A DNA stretch of 64,000 nt from Craspedostauros australis (GCA_026770025.1 JAMXDE010000011.1:248001-312000); one strand, 5' to 3'. Positions 33,226 to 45,000 are shown, counted from the stretch's first letter. The notes: generated by a model not told the origin, from the sequence alone. Translations and numbers: made by a program.

Positions 33226-33933
33226 GGTGTATGGAGCCTGTTTCCTCGACTCAACTCAACTCGAATTCAATTGATTGATGATCAGTGGCTGAGTTTGGGA
33301 TCAGCAGCGGCGTCTTCAAAGAATTGTGTTGTGATGGGATGGGATGCGGTGTGGTGTGATGTTGGGCACGACACGTGCACAACAGTCAACATCGTGGACA
33401 TTCGTCCGTTCGTTTGTTGTCGATCGTGTTGTTTGTGGCTTGTTGTCCACGTTGTTGTTGGAGGCAATAGCGAGTCTGTCCTTCCACCGTTTGCGACGTG
33501 GAAGTCAACTCAAGAGGTTTTCGTTCGCGTTCTTTTCGTATCGAGCATTGATTTGGTCTGTACTTCAGTACGGTATCGGCGAGGTTCTTGAGCACGTTTC
33601 AAACGTTTATCATGATTAGATGGATGTGCTAAATCGCGATCATCATTTTTCTTCGATGCACGACACAGCCATTCATTCGAATTCCGCAACCGCAGAAACA
33701 ACACCAAGAAAAGCAACAACAACAGGATTGGCCACAGGCTGACATCAACTGCCTCCATCACAAGTGCCACAAAAGAGATTGGTGCAGCTGGCTCCACCAC
33801 AAGTGCCACAAATCTCCAACACAACGCAACACAAAGCAGATATTATACCAGATACCAGACAACAGACAACAGACAACAGATAGAGAAAAGAGAGCAAACG
33901 ATCTATTACATTGTATAGTATTATACGAACAGG
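33226..33933. other. divergent promoter region
   Basis: 708 bp between two genes transcribed away from each other. GT-rich and AT-rich patches are present. No gene seen. Confidence 0.5.
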
Positions 33934-36093
33934 ATGCCACGCAACAAGGGAACCTCCCGCAAGGGCAAGCCGAAGAAGCATGAGCGCGCCGCAGGAATGG
34001 GCCGAGCGCTGATCAGAGCGCAGCCCAATCGCCACCGATCCAAGGCGAGCACGGGAGGCATGGCCATGCGCAACGGCGTGGACTCGATCAACGTGCAGGA
34101 GGAGGATCACCGGATCTCCGTGCTGGAGATGAACGATCTCGACGACTTCCTGGTGCAGGCCGAGATGGCCAACCGCGAGTTCTCGTCCGAGAAGGAGCAG
34201 ATGGTCATCCTGGACGAGACCACGCAGGCGGTGCAAGACATGCGCGACGAGCGGCCCAACTCCATCTCCTGGTCGGACCAGCCCGCCAACGTCACGGCAT
34301 CGCAGGATACCTTCGCCTTCCAGGAGCTCAGCGTTCCAAGGCGCCCGGCATGGGACGAGAACACCACGCCGGAGGACCTCGACGTCAAGGAGAAGGAGTC
34401 CTTCCTGGAGTGGCGTCGCCAGATCGCCAAGAACGAGGAGAAGATCGCGGCCCGAAATCTCGGCGTCACGCCCTTCGAAAAGAACATTGAGATTTGGCGT
34501 CAGCTGTGGAGAGTCATGGAGCGGTGCTCCTGCATCGTGCAGATCGTCGACGCCCGCAACCCGCTCTTCTACTTGTCCAAGGACCTCAAGAAGTACGCCA
34601 CGCAAGAGCTCGGCAGGCCCATGCTCCTGCTCATCAACAAGAGCGACTTCCTGACGCCGGCGCAGCGGCAGGCGTGGCACGAGTATTTTTCGGATCCGGA
34701 GCATCCCTGGGATCACATCTTCTTCTCCGCGCACATCGAGCAGAAGAAGCTGGATGAGCACCCGTCGATGGATGTAGTGGACGAGAATAACGCCGTCAAC
34801 TCTGCGCTCATCGCCGATGCCTTGAAGGATGGTAGTCAAGCCGACGAAGCTGACGACGACGACGACGACGACGATGACGATGAGGAGGATGCAAGCGATA
34901 ATGACACCAAAGATGAAGCAGATGCCACAGAAGATGCGAATGGTGAGAACGATGACGCCAACGACGCGACTGATGCACAGCAAACAACAAAGAAGAACGC
35001 GTTGGATGACCTCGGCATCGACGTCCCACTGACACGCGAGGCATTGCTGGAATGGTTGCACGCGTATGCGACGCAGCACAACTGCGCCACAGACAAGCAC
35101 CACGACAGGATTCCGTTTGGCATGGTGGGATTCCCCAACGTCGGAAAATCTTCCGTCATCAACGTCCTCATGGGCAACGCCAAGCACAGCCACAACGTCG
35201 TGCGCGTGGGAGTCGCCGCCCAACCAGGCAAGACCAAGCACTTTCAGACGCTGCTGCTGCCGTCGCGCGACGACATGCTCCTCTGCGATTGTCCGGGTTT
35301 GGTCTTCCCATCCTTCGTCAATCACACTGCAGACCTGCTGGCCGCAGGGGTCTACCCCATCTCGCAGATGAGAGACCCGTGGCCAGTTCTCAATCTGCTG
35401 TGCAAACGCATTCCGCGCGACGTCCTCAATGCGCAGTACGGCATCCAAATACCACAACCGGCACCCGATGCGTACTTGAATTACACCGGCGAGCACGGCT
35501 CCGTCCCTCCTCCCACCGCCGAAGAATTCCTCTCCACCTACTGCATCGCGCGCGGAATGCTGGCCGCGTCCAGCGGTGTGCCGGACCACACGCGTGCCTC
35601 GCGCATCGTCATCAAGGACTACGCCACGGGCAAGCTTCTGTTCTGCCACCCTCCGCCGACGTGCGAGGACGCAAAGGCTTTCTACGACGAGACCTTGCAA
35701 AATGCGATGCAAAACACGAGAAGGTTGCGCGAAAAGTTGGCAATCGAACAGCAGCATCAGGCGGACGCCAAGGCATCCAAAGGAGGGCACGGTGCGGATG
35801 ACGACGGCGATGTCGGCATCGACGACGAGGATGACATGCTGCTCGAACTGATGGGAGGCGCCGGCATATCGTTGGCATCCACTCCCGTTCCCAAGAAGAC
35901 ACGCACCAAGAAATGGGGAAAGAAGGGTCGCAAACTCCGCAACAAGGATCCCTACGGTTGCCACACCAACCCAGACGAGGGTCTTGCCGACGATGCCTCA
36001 CCCGTGGGTGTCCACGTCAAGACCGGCAAGAAGAATCGAAAGAAGGGTTACACAAGGCCAGTGGGCTATGGCGGTGTCCGTGCGATCAGTTAA
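33934..36093 (+). CDS. LSG1: large-subunit GTPase LSG1, circularly permuted
   Basis: 719 residues, intronless. The start MPRNKGTSRKGKPKKHERA is the basic family N-terminus. GTPase motifs occur in permuted order: G4 NKSD (about residue 236), then after an acidic insert G1 GFPNVGKSS (about 399), then G3 DCPGL (about 452). The C-terminus is basic (KKWGKKGRKLRNKDPYG, KTGKKNRKKGYTRP). LSG1 releases Nmd3 from the cytoplasmic pre-60S subunit. The acidic insert (about residues 306-345) is a run of Asp/Glu codons and looks like simple-sequence expansion. Confidence 0.93.
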   Translation: MPRNKGTSRKGKPKKHERAAGMGRALIRAQPNRHRSKASTGGMAMRNGVDSINVQEEDHRISVLEMNDLDDFLVQAEMANREFSSEKEQMVILDETTQAVQDMRDERPNSISWSDQPANVTASQDTFAFQELSVPRRPAWDENTTPEDLDVKEKESFLEWRRQIAKNEEKIAARNLGVTPFEKNIEIWRQLWRVMERCSCIVQIVDARNPLFYLSKDLKKYATQELGRPMLLLINKSDFLTPAQRQAWHEYFSDPEHPWDHIFFSAHIEQKKLDEHPSMDVVDENNAVNSALIADALKDGSQADEADDDDDDDDDDEEDASDNDTKDEADATEDANGENDDANDATDAQQTTKKNALDDLGIDVPLTREALLEWLHAYATQHNCATDKHHDRIPFGMVGFPNVGKSSVINVLMGNAKHSHNVVRVGVAAQPGKTKHFQTLLLPSRDDMLLCDCPGLVFPSFVNHTADLLAAGVYPISQMRDPWPVLNLLCKRIPRDVLNAQYGIQIPQPAPDAYLNYTGEHGSVPPPTAEEFLSTYCIARGMLAASSGVPDHTRASRIVIKDYATGKLLFCHPPPTCEDAKAFYDETLQNAMQNTRRLREKLAIEQQHQADAKASKGGHGADDDGDVGIDDEDDMLLELMGGAGISLASTPVPKKTRTKKWGKKGRKLRNKDPYGCHTNPDEGLADDASPVGVHVKTGKKNRKKGYTRPVGYGGVRAIS

Positions 36094-36450
36094 ACAGAAC
36101 GTTCACGCAATGCGCTAGTCCACCCAAAATGAAGTCATCCCACCACGATACAATGCAGCAAGATGATTTTCTCTACCTGCTCTGTTGAAGTCTCAGATCT
36201 CTTTGGTGCTGCCTGCCTATTATTATAGAATAGTTGTTGTGAGTTGTACGTACATAGCTGTGCATCGTGGAGTGCGTCGCGTCCTCTCGATTGGATCGTA
36301 GACTATCTCTAGAGAGGAATTGTTCTGTTCGCTCACTGTCGTTGTTCTGCCACCAACAAAAGAGCAAACATGTTCACATCAAACAACTCCCGATCACCAC
36401 CATACGTACGACTAGTCGCACACAAACAGACATCACTCGTACGCTGATGA
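36094..36450. other. tandem intergenic gap
   Basis: 357 bp between two plus-strand genes. It holds the LSG1 3' UTR and the promoter of the next gene. Nothing else seen. Confidence 0.5.
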
Positions 36451-38049
36451 ATGAGTGCATGGCACATGGCCTCGCAAGCACAAGGAGTGTCACGATCGGC
36501 ATACGTGGGGCAGCTTCGCAGGGCCTTCTTGCTGCGCGTCCATCCCGATCGGTTCCGAAGCCATGGCGCTGCGATTCAATCTCAGCAGGCCAAGCTCGTG
36601 GTGGCCATCGGCGAGCGTCTCAATGACCTGGACTTCCAGAGCTACGTCGGCAACGCCAATCCCCATTCGAGGCAAGCGCTGATGCACAACCGCGGCAGCG
36701 CCAGCGCCCAAGCAGCCATCGATGACTTCATGTACTTCCTCGAACGGCGAGACGGATCGCTGCTGACGAACCAGCTGCGTCTCAGCGCGGCCAGCACTCC
36801 GTTTGAAATCCTCACGGATATTGCCAAGGCATTGAAAGCGTGCGGCGCTGCCGTGTCCATGCCACCGCCTCCATCAACGATCGAAGAAGCGGCCAGCGAG
36901 TTCTCTCCGACGCACGCAGGCTTCGGTCCGAACGGCGCCTCCGATCCCTTCCGAGACTTCATGGAGCAGCATTCGAGGCACCGAACACGCGGTGTGAACA
37001 CTGAGAAAGGCAGGGACATCGTCCACTTCCTCAGCAACTTGGACCGCGACTACATCGAGCAATGCAAGGCATCTCGATTGGCCGCGTCGACAGCAGCTCT
37101 CGTAGCGCGCCGCATGTTTTCGTTCCAATCCATCGACGGCACGAGGACGGGATGGTCCTCCGAATCATTCTGCAAGATCCTCAAGTCCCTGATCCATTTG
37201 CACGACGAGCACGGTGATGGGTTGACGCAGTCCTTCTACCCCTTGCGCCTCGTCTTCACATCGGACGACATGCAAGGCTCGTACGACCTGTACGGCGGCG
37301 AAGTCCTGTTGCATCCCGGAATGACGCCCAACCAGTGGCTTCCCATCTTGAAGGCGATCACCTCCAACGACATTGATGTCTTTCGACGCAACCGGCAGCT
37401 CTTGAATGATCGACAGGCCCTGCTGCAGCAGATGCTCGGCATTCGAATCTCCAAGGGCCACAGCTGCAGCTCCTTGGAATTTCATCGTTGCTTGGACAAA
37501 TATGCATCCGCGTTGGTCACCATGTCGGCAGCAACAACCCTACCGGCACCCTACCAGTACACTGCCAGCACATTCCTGGGCGTCGGCAAAGGCAAGGGCA
37601 ACGCAAACATCGAGCGAACAGGCATGGGAGTACAACGGTCCTTTTCCAATGTCCACATCGTCGTCGAATCACCTCAGGCATCGCGAGCACCGCGCGTCGC
37701 GAAGACGGGAAGCATCCAGATCAACTACCAGCTGGACCTGGAGCGACTCATCGCGTCCATTCAACGACTCGAAGAGGCGGCGACAGCGGCCGCTGTCAAG
37801 CATCAAGACAGCGTCGCCAGATACAAGCAACTCATCAAGCAAGCGCAATGGGATCTGGGAATCCAAACTGTTCGCAAGGTTGGTCATGTCGATCATGAGG
37901 ACTGTTGCCGATGCTTGATGAGGCTGCTGCAACGCAAGGATGACATGCGCGGCATGCTGTCGGGCATGTCCATCAAGATTGCGAGCCCTGGCAATTTTTG
38001 TTCCATTGGCGATGATGGCAGCTTGCTCCTTCCTTGCGATTTTGCATGA
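36451..38049 (+). CDS. TCAIM-like protein (DUF4460/DUF4461)
   Basis: 532 residues, one exon. The N-terminus contains a J-like segment with an HPD tripeptide (YVGQLRRAFLLRVHPDRFRSH), as in the DUF4460 half of the TCAIM family. The second half (SFYPLRLVFTSDD, YGGEVLLHPGMTPNQWLPIL, then a coiled segment LERLIASIQRLEEAATAAAV) fits DUF4461. The vertebrate homologue is mitochondrial and works with the Hsp70/J-protein network, but molecular function is poorly defined. No clear presequence is visible from this ATG, though the first 20 residues are not acidic. The assignment comes from motif order read by eye. Confidence 0.72.
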   Translation: MSAWHMASQAQGVSRSAYVGQLRRAFLLRVHPDRFRSHGAAIQSQQAKLVVAIGERLNDLDFQSYVGNANPHSRQALMHNRGSASAQAAIDDFMYFLERRDGSLLTNQLRLSAASTPFEILTDIAKALKACGAAVSMPPPPSTIEEAASEFSPTHAGFGPNGASDPFRDFMEQHSRHRTRGVNTEKGRDIVHFLSNLDRDYIEQCKASRLAASTAALVARRMFSFQSIDGTRTGWSSESFCKILKSLIHLHDEHGDGLTQSFYPLRLVFTSDDMQGSYDLYGGEVLLHPGMTPNQWLPILKAITSNDIDVFRRNRQLLNDRQALLQQMLGIRISKGHSCSSLEFHRCLDKYASALVTMSAATTLPAPYQYTASTFLGVGKGKGNANIERTGMGVQRSFSNVHIVVESPQASRAPRVAKTGSIQINYQLDLERLIASIQRLEEAATAAAVKHQDSVARYKQLIKQAQWDLGIQTVRKVGHVDHEDCCRCLMRLLQRKDDMRGMLSGMSIKIASPGNFCSIGDDGSLLLPCDFA

Positions 38050-38218
38050 CCGCAGAACAAGGTGGGGAGATGGGTCGAGCGCAATCCAAGAACAACAAAC
38101 ACTCTCCCTCTATATGCTAGAGCATTTCATAATGCATACGAACACACTAGAGAGAAAGAAGAGGAAGAAGAACAGCCTGGATTTTCTTTGCATTTATGGT
38201 GCACTTGCGTACTCTATC
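38050..38218. other. short convergent gap
   Basis: 169 bp containing both 3' ends. Nothing else seen. Confidence 0.5.
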
Positions 38219-41200
38219 TTAGCATTCTCCTTCACACCAACAACACGAACAGTTTACTTCGGGGATCTTCCCCTCAGCGGAGCTGCAGTCAGCTGAAATC
38301 CAGATGCATGCCGTTTCCGAGAGACAAAATAGTGGATCAAGGTCGCCCGTGATTTCAGTCTCGTGCATCCACAATGAACCAAGGAATGCCAAGTTTGCGA
38401 TTTCTGCTGGGATGGTTCCTTCGAGCTCGTTCGAGGCGAAATTGAGATACCCCAGAGAATCCAAGTGCCCGATTTCAGATGGCACTGTTCCATTGATGTG
38501 GTTGCTGCTCATGTCAAATTCTTCCAGCAGTGTCATGTTGCCGACTTCCGTTGGAATGCTTCCTTCCAACTCGTTGGCATCGATGTAAAGTTGGATCAGG
38601 GACGTCAGACGTCCCAGCTCGGATGGCACATTTCCAGTGATATGGTTGGAATTGATGAGAAGCGCTTTCAAATTCACCATCAAGCCAACTTCCGTCGGAA
38701 TGCTTCCTCCAAACTCGTTGTTGTCGAGATAGACCTGAGTCAGGGACATCATACGCGCCATTTCAGATGGAATAGTTCCATTCAATTGATTTGAGCTCAA
38801 GAATAAAGTCTGCAACGACTCTAACATACCCACTTCAGTCGGTACAGATCCAGTGAGCCGATTGTAGCCAAGCTGCAACGTTGTCAATGATGCGAGATTG
38901 CCCATCTCTGACGGGAGAGACCCATCGATTTGTGCGAATTCGATCGTCATTTCCTCCAATCGGGAGCATTCGCCGATTTCCGATGGGATGGTTCCTGATA
39001 AATACGAACCGGAAACTCTGAAGATTCGTAGATTCTTCATAGATCCAATTTCGGTGGGCACTGTCCCCTCCGCCCTAGGGCCCGTCAGGCTGAGAGCCTT
39101 AATGTTGAGAACATTGAGCTGGTCTAACATTCCGATGTAAGAAGAGAGACTAAAGGAGAGTGTCTCCGAGTCCATCTCCAACTCCACCATATTTGATAGG
39201 TGGTATACAGCCGGATCCACCACCGTTGGGCCTCCTTGAGAAATCACGAAACGGTCAACGTGTCGATCTTCATCGCAGCGTAAACTCAAATGGATGCCTG
39301 ACCAGTCACAAAGATGCGAGGTCGATAGAAATTCGCCCTCGTCTTCCCACCATGGTCCATTCGTGGACCAGTACAAGCTGACGAGTGCATAAAACTCCAG
39401 CAACTCAGTCACGTTGTGTTGTGGATCATTCTGGACCAGTTCCATCACGAATGGATTGTCTCCATTCGCCATCCAATCCAGTGTTTGATGGGCGACGCGG
39501 TTGGGGTTGCTCCAGTCTGTTCGATTGATGAGCGTCGGTTCTCCTTCGAGAATCGGGGCCAAAAGGTCCACGAGATCGAAAAAGGCATCGGTCTGTTCGA
39601 AGCCATAGGTTGGATCTTCGGAAGGAATGGTGGATACAGTGGGATAGCCACTTGGCGATTGCGATGGTATGGTGGATGGAATTCCAGATAGTTGTGATTT
39701 GTCCGTCGCAGGATTCTGTCGGTCGTTGTTAATTGACCCGCTGGAGTTGGTTGAGCCATCGCGGGTGAGGACGACACCCAACACAACGGCGACGACAACG
39801 GCAATCAACACGATGAGAGTCATCAACGTTACCCACGACCATCTTCGTTTTGCCACTGGTGCTTGCTCGCGCGTGCTGGATACAGCGAGCGGCTCTGCGA
39901 TGGGGATATTGGTTTCGTTGCCCATCTCACGTTGGTCTTCTGTTTCCATCTGCCGTCGTAGGGCGAGGCGCATCTCTTCTTCAGATATGACACGCTCAGC
40001 AAGCACTACTGAAGAAGTGTGGGTTGGATCCTCCGACGTGGATCCATCTTGCGACATAGGTGCCAGCCCACTTCGGATGCGTCGAGCATTCGATGCTGAT
40101 GCTTGCGCTGGCGGTGATACTGCCAATTCTGGTGCTGATGCGGACGTCGCTCGTGATGTTCTCAGCGGCCGCCCTTGTCTTCCTCCTGCCTCTCCTACGC
40201 TTGGTGACTCCATGTCATCGATGTGCTCCAGCAGCGACGATGTGCTCATCTGCGGGCTGGTGCTGCCGAGCCGGGGAAGCGGTTGCGTCATCACCGAGCC
40301 CATATCTGCAGCGACATCAGCACCAGCCCGGGCAGCTGTACCGAGTGCGTCGTTTTCTTCCGCAGAGCCTGGACCCAAGGCCAATTTATCGTTCCTCTTC
40401 TGAACGAGCGTGTCGATCTCCTGTTGCAACGGCGCCTTGTCCTTCGCTTGGCTCTTCTTGTCATTAGCGTGTTGCTGTTTGAGACTGTCTTGATCATCGC
40501 AGTGAATTAGTGGCGCCGAGTCTCCTTTCGAACCGCTGATCGAGACCGCACCTGGGGTCATCGATGACTGTCTCTGCTGTGAGTCATCCGTTAGCGATGG
40601 TGCTTCTGGATCTGCTTGCGGTGACACCACAGGATCAGTTGGTGGCGATTGTGATGGTTGGTCTGACGTTAACTTCCTCTGCAGCGCATCGTACCCCTCT
40701 CGAGACGACTGGTGGACCATAGAAGCGTTGCTTCCATCGGTCCCCACCAAGTTGCTAGCGAGAGAAGCTACGTCGGATGAAAGCTCAGAACCGGGCGCCT
40801 CGGGCATTCCTGGGTCGGTCGCCTCCTTTGATTTTGCAGACGGGTCCACGGTAGAAACAACAGGAACATGATTTGCCGTGACACCACCTTCTCCGCCTGT
40901 GCCACTTGCTCCACTCGATGAGAACTCTTGGCTGGGGCGCGGGCTCGATGCAGTGGTGGCAGCATCCGCCGTCACGGTGTCGGTAGCAGCAGCAGCAGCA
41001 GGCGGTTTAGAGTGCGGTTGCAGTTTGCTGGATGGAGATTCCACGTCTGGTGTCGATGCTGCGGGAGGCGTGATGGCTGGGCTGTCAGGGTGGAGATCTT
41101 CGCCGCCCCTCTCCATGCGGTTGATGGCTTCGTCCGATTTGCCTTCCTTCAGATTGGTGTTCCCATCCTCATTGGTCGCCTCGTCGTTTCCGATGAGCTG

Positions 41201-41293
41201 AGATGTGTTGTCCCGATCGTTCTCCTGATGGTTCTCTTCACCCTTTGGAGTGTCATCGCTTGCGCTGCTGATGCGGCTGTTGTTGTCGCTCAT
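38219..41293 (-). CDS. leucine-rich-repeat membrane protein, diatom type
   Basis: 1024 residues, one exon. The first 475 or so residues are hydrophilic and low-complexity (Ser/Pro/Asp/Thr), without a signal peptide. One membrane span follows (about residues 480-508, WVTLMTLIVLIAVVVAVVLG), so a type II topology is likely, with the C-terminal part outside. After a Ser/Thr/Pro stalk comes a cap with NGPWWEDEGEFLSTSHLCDW, then about ten plant-type LRRs of the form LTGSVPTEVGMLESLQTLFL, ending in a Cys-rich tail (CSCCWCEGEC). Such proteins are abundant in diatoms; ligand and role are unknown. No kinase domain is present. Confidence 0.85.
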   Translation of the reverse strand: MSDNNSRISSASDDTPKGEENHQENDRDNTSQLIGNDEATNEDGNTNLKEGKSDEAINRMERGGEDLHPDSPAITPPAASTPDVESPSSKLQPHSKPPAAAAATDTVTADAATTASSPRPSQEFSSSGASGTGGEGGVTANHVPVVSTVDPSAKSKEATDPGMPEAPGSELSSDVASLASNLVGTDGSNASMVHQSSREGYDALQRKLTSDQPSQSPPTDPVVSPQADPEAPSLTDDSQQRQSSMTPGAVSISGSKGDSAPLIHCDDQDSLKQQHANDKKSQAKDKAPLQQEIDTLVQKRNDKLALGPGSAEENDALGTAARAGADVAADMGSVMTQPLPRLGSTSPQMSTSSLLEHIDDMESPSVGEAGGRQGRPLRTSRATSASAPELAVSPPAQASASNARRIRSGLAPMSQDGSTSEDPTHTSSVVLAERVISEEEMRLALRRQMETEDQREMGNETNIPIAEPLAVSSTREQAPVAKRRWSWVTLMTLIVLIAVVVAVVLGVVLTRDGSTNSSGSINNDRQNPATDKSQLSGIPSTIPSQSPSGYPTVSTIPSEDPTYGFEQTDAFFDLVDLLAPILEGEPTLINRTDWSNPNRVAHQTLDWMANGDNPFVMELVQNDPQHNVTELLEFYALVSLYWSTNGPWWEDEGEFLSTSHLCDWSGIHLSLRCDEDRHVDRFVISQGGPTVVDPAVYHLSNMVELEMDSETLSFSLSSYIGMLDQLNVLNIKALSLTGPRAEGTVPTEIGSMKNLRIFRVSGSYLSGTIPSEIGECSRLEEMTIEFAQIDGSLPSEMGNLASLTTLQLGYNRLTGSVPTEVGMLESLQTLFLSSNQLNGTIPSEMARMMSLTQVYLDNNEFGGSIPTEVGLMVNLKALLINSNHITGNVPSELGRLTSLIQLYIDANELEGSIPTEVGNMTLLEEFDMSSNHINGTVPSEIGHLDSLGYLNFASNELEGTIPAEIANLAFLGSLWMHETEITGDLDPLFCLSETACIWISADCSSAEGKIPEVNCSCCWCEGEC

Positions 41294-41884
41294 TGTTCCT
41301 GGTGATCGATGCCTGTGTATGCGTGTTTATGTGTGTTTATGTGTGAGTGTGTTGGAACAGGAGGGTCGGTGGGAGTTGATTGATTGATTGATTGTCCTCT
41401 CGTTTTGTGGTGATTAGGCGATGCTGTTGCCTTTGCCTTGTTGCCTTTGCGTTGTTGCCTTTGTGCTGTGACCGCAACCTCATCCTGGGTGCTGTGTTAC
41501 TCGCACGGTTGCTGGTGTTGCTGCATTTTCGCGCATTGGTGTTTGCTCAGCAACCTCGTGACGAACAAGGGGAGGCTTTTCCGTCGCACAGCGGTGTTTC
41601 TAAGTTTTTCCGTTGGCTACGACGGAGTATCTTCCCGTTTTGGTCATCTTAGTTGTTTCACGAATCACTCTCGTTGGCGTAGTTGCGACCTCAAGGAGTC
41701 TTGACCTCCGTCCAAGGCAGGATGTTCAACCAGTGCGACTGCGACTATGAGACAAATCCAAACAGAGAGAATTAAATTATATCCTTCAGCCACCTCTGTC
41801 AGGGATCACATGAAAAGCGAAGTACGCGTACTCGTGTTTTGCTCCTCGGTGACGAGATTGCACCACCATTCTAGAGGATGATGC
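41294..41884. other. gap between LRR gene and retrotransposon
   Basis: 591 bp upstream of the LRR gene (its promoter), up to the target-site duplication. It contains a TTGATTGA-type tandem repeat near 41377-41394 and GTTGCCTTTG repeats near 41423-41460. No gene seen. Confidence 0.5.
41880..41884. repeat. target-site duplication, left copy
   Basis: GATGC directly before the TGT end of the left LTR; the same five bases follow the right LTR. Confidence 0.9.
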
Positions 41885-42072
41885 TGTCAATAGGACTGAG
41901 TGAGTGAATCAATGTTGTTCGCTAATATTTATGAGAGATTGTATTGATTAGCGCTGGAGTTGCGGAAAGGATTCCTGATCGTAGCTTGCCTGTCTCTAGC
42001 AGAAAAGTGGGCGCGAGGTGCATAGCGTTCTGGCGATGGACAGGCGAGTCACGGGCGGGACTGGAATCAACA
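41885..42072 (-). repeat. 3' LTR of the retrotransposon
   Basis: 188 bp, beginning TGT and ending ACA. It contains the last 50 codons and the TAG stop of pol (stop at 41922-41924). Confidence 0.95.
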
Positions 42073-45000
42073 CACCCTCGCGGAACTCCCAGCATGCTCT
42101 GTCCTGTTGTCTTGCCACTGTCTGGAGTGGGCTTGAGGTAGACTTCGCGCATTTTGCGATGGTGAGCTGCCGGATGATGTTTGGTGAAGTAGTCGGCGAG
42201 GTTGTCGGCTCCTGGGGCCCAATATATGATGAACTGGCCCTGCTGGACGCGGTCGCGTACCCAGTAGAATCGCATGTCCATGGCCCGTGTGCGTCGTTGT
42301 TTCATCGTGTTGTTCACAATTCCGGATGCTGTGGAATTGTCTGTTTTGATGGGCGTAGGTGGTTGGGGATGCCCCAACTCGTCGAGCGTTGTGCGAAGTG
42401 CTGTGGCTGCTGTGCAGTTCAAGTACAGGGCGCCCACTTCGGCTTCGGCCGCGGAGCTCATCACATTTTGTATTTTGTTGCATACAGTGTGGATGGCGCC
42501 ATTGTTGGGTGGCTCGGTGCTCGGTGCCTTGGTGGCGTCGGTGGACCGTTTGCTGAGGTACATGTGGCCTCCGGCCCGGCTTCTCGCTTTTGGTAAGCTG
42601 AGGTAGGATGCGTCGCTGTCGACATGCAAGATCATGTCGCTGGCATGATACACCAGGATGGCGTTGGGATGTGTGGCGCAGTAGTCCATGAGTTGGTTCA
42701 CGCGCCGTTCGGTGTCTTGTGTCGCGTGCGCCTGCTGTGTGGCGATGTCGCTTACTGCTGGCAGGATGGTTGGGTCCACTGCTCTGGCGTAGTACAGTAG
42801 TGTCCCCACCACTTGTCGAATGCGGATGATTTGTTCTGCCGGGAGTTTGGGCGATGTGTCGTCGTGTTTGGGCTCTTGTGTCTTCGCCCCGTAGGTTGGC
42901 GCGTCCCATGGTGCCGGCGCATGTTGTGGTCGAGTGGGGATGGGGTGCTGAAACTTGTGAAGTGCTTTTTGCACGTATCCTGGCATGGAGAGCTCCACTG
43001 TTCGCTTCGTGTAGTCCCATTTGAGACTCACGCCGCAGTAGAGATCGCCGCTCCACTCGACTGTACACTTGTAGATGGTTTGCAAAGCGCCGATGAGGTG
43101 CTTCGCGTGTTCTTCGCCCACATATTTCACACCGAAATCGTCGACGACCAGGGTGAAAGTGATGGGTCTGCAATCGTGTTTCCACAGTCCAGGTGTGTGC
43201 ACGACTGGGCGGTATCCGAATTTTGCGAGGTGTTTCTGGAGTTTCACATTCGCTATTTTGCCGGCTTGTGGGAGGCCGTACATGCCCTTGCGTACTTCCA
43301 CATATACGTTGCCTTTGTGTTCGAGGTCGTGGAGTTTGTACTGTTCGACAACTTCCGGTGGCATCATGGCGATGGGCATTCGCATGTACTCGTATCTCTC
43401 CATCTCGATGTTGAGGTAAAAATCCTTGATGTCGATGGTCATGAATTTGGCTGCTGTTGTGGAGACCACGCTGTTGAAGAGACACTTGGCCGTCGTCAGC
43501 TCGGCGGTTGGCGTGTGTACGTCGAAGGGGTAGTCGATGAGGTTGCCGCCCACGGTGAGGCGCGTGCGGTGGGTTTCTGCCTTCTGTGGTCGCACGGCGC
43601 ATACGATGCGTCCGTATGTGATGGTGCGATCCTTGGGGACTTTGTTTCTCGGGATGAAGAAGATGGTGTTTGTGGCCGCTGTCGCTGGTACGCGCGTGCC
43701 GATGCCTTGTGCCAGGCGTCCGATTTCGTTGGCGAACGATCGGTACCACTGCTCGGGTGTGTGGCCATGCACTTTGCCTGCGACGAGATGTCGGTACTCG
43801 TACGCGGTTCCGGTGCGTTCGTCGATGACGGCGTTGGCCTTCGGGGCGTTGGTGTCCCATCGTCGTCGCTGGATTGCGCCCGTGCGCAGTCTCGTGCGGG
43901 CTGCGGCGGTCGTCTCGCTCGGCGGTGTTTCCTCGTGGTCGTCGTCGTCTTCGTCGCCGGAGTCTTCGTCGTCCGTCACTGCCGGGGCCGTCTCTGGCAC
44001 CCTCGGAGGTGCTGGCGTGTGCTTGTTGGTAGCGTGAGGTTGGCTGGTTCGAGTGTTTGTTGTTGCCGTTGTCGCTGGGACTGTGGCGCGCTCCGGCACC
44101 CTCGGAAGTGGTGCATCTCGTTTGGTTGGGGCGACTGTTTGAAAGATTCGGCTGAGCTCCTCCAACGCGCCTAGCTGCTGGTCGCCGACTGCTTGTATTG
44201 GTGGGCAGGGCGTTTTGAGTGCCTCGGCCAGGTCGCCTGCGGCTTTGATGGCTAGCTCTGCGTTGGTTGGCATCGGTGTTGCACAACGACTTGGCTTGAG
44301 TTCGACGGTGTCGGTGATGCGGACTTTCCGCGTGTTGGTGCAGTAGATTTGGTAGCATCGGTAGTGTTCCATGGCTGGTGCGATGTACCATCCTTTGGTT
44401 CCGTGCGGTGCCCATGTGGCTCGTTTTGCTGGTTTGTCGTGCGCGATGGCTTTCGTGCCCGGTGGTGCGAGGGGTGTTGCGTTGAAATCGAAGTTTCCAT
44501 GGAGGACGTGATACGTGGAGATGTGTGGGTTCACTCGTGATGGCCGGAGCAGATTGAGTGTGATGTCGCACTGAGGTAGCATTCTGCACCATAGATGCAG
44601 TGGGAAGTCGTCGTCGGCTGTTGCCAGACCTGCGATGAAGTGATCTTTCCATGTTGATATTGCTCTCTCGGCTGCGTTGCGTCGATGGATGCCTGGTGGA
44701 ACTAGTTGGTATTCCATGTTTTTGGCTTGGATGAGTTGCTTGAGCTCTGCAGGGGCCTCGTTGTCCATTTGGTGGAAACGTGGCTTGAGACCCGCTCGTA
44801 GGAGAACATCCAGTAATTCGCCGCATGCTCGCGTGAGCTCTGATGCGTGGCGACTGCGCATGGGGCGTGACAGAATTGCGTTCGAATCATGATCGTAGAG
44901 TATCATGATGTACTGGTTGCCTCTGCTTGACGTCACCGGGAAGCGTCCAGTTTGATCGGTGTACGTCTTCCCTGTTGGCCGAAAAACGTCCATGAACACG

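Noticed and set aside
33745..35964. 739-codon open frame opposite LSG1
   Set aside because: Antisense shadow of LSG1; composition is biased and no domain is seen.
42067..44826. 919-codon open frame overlapping pol in another frame
   Set aside because: Same strand as pol, but Arg/His/Thr-rich and without domains; pol's frame holds all catalytic motifs.
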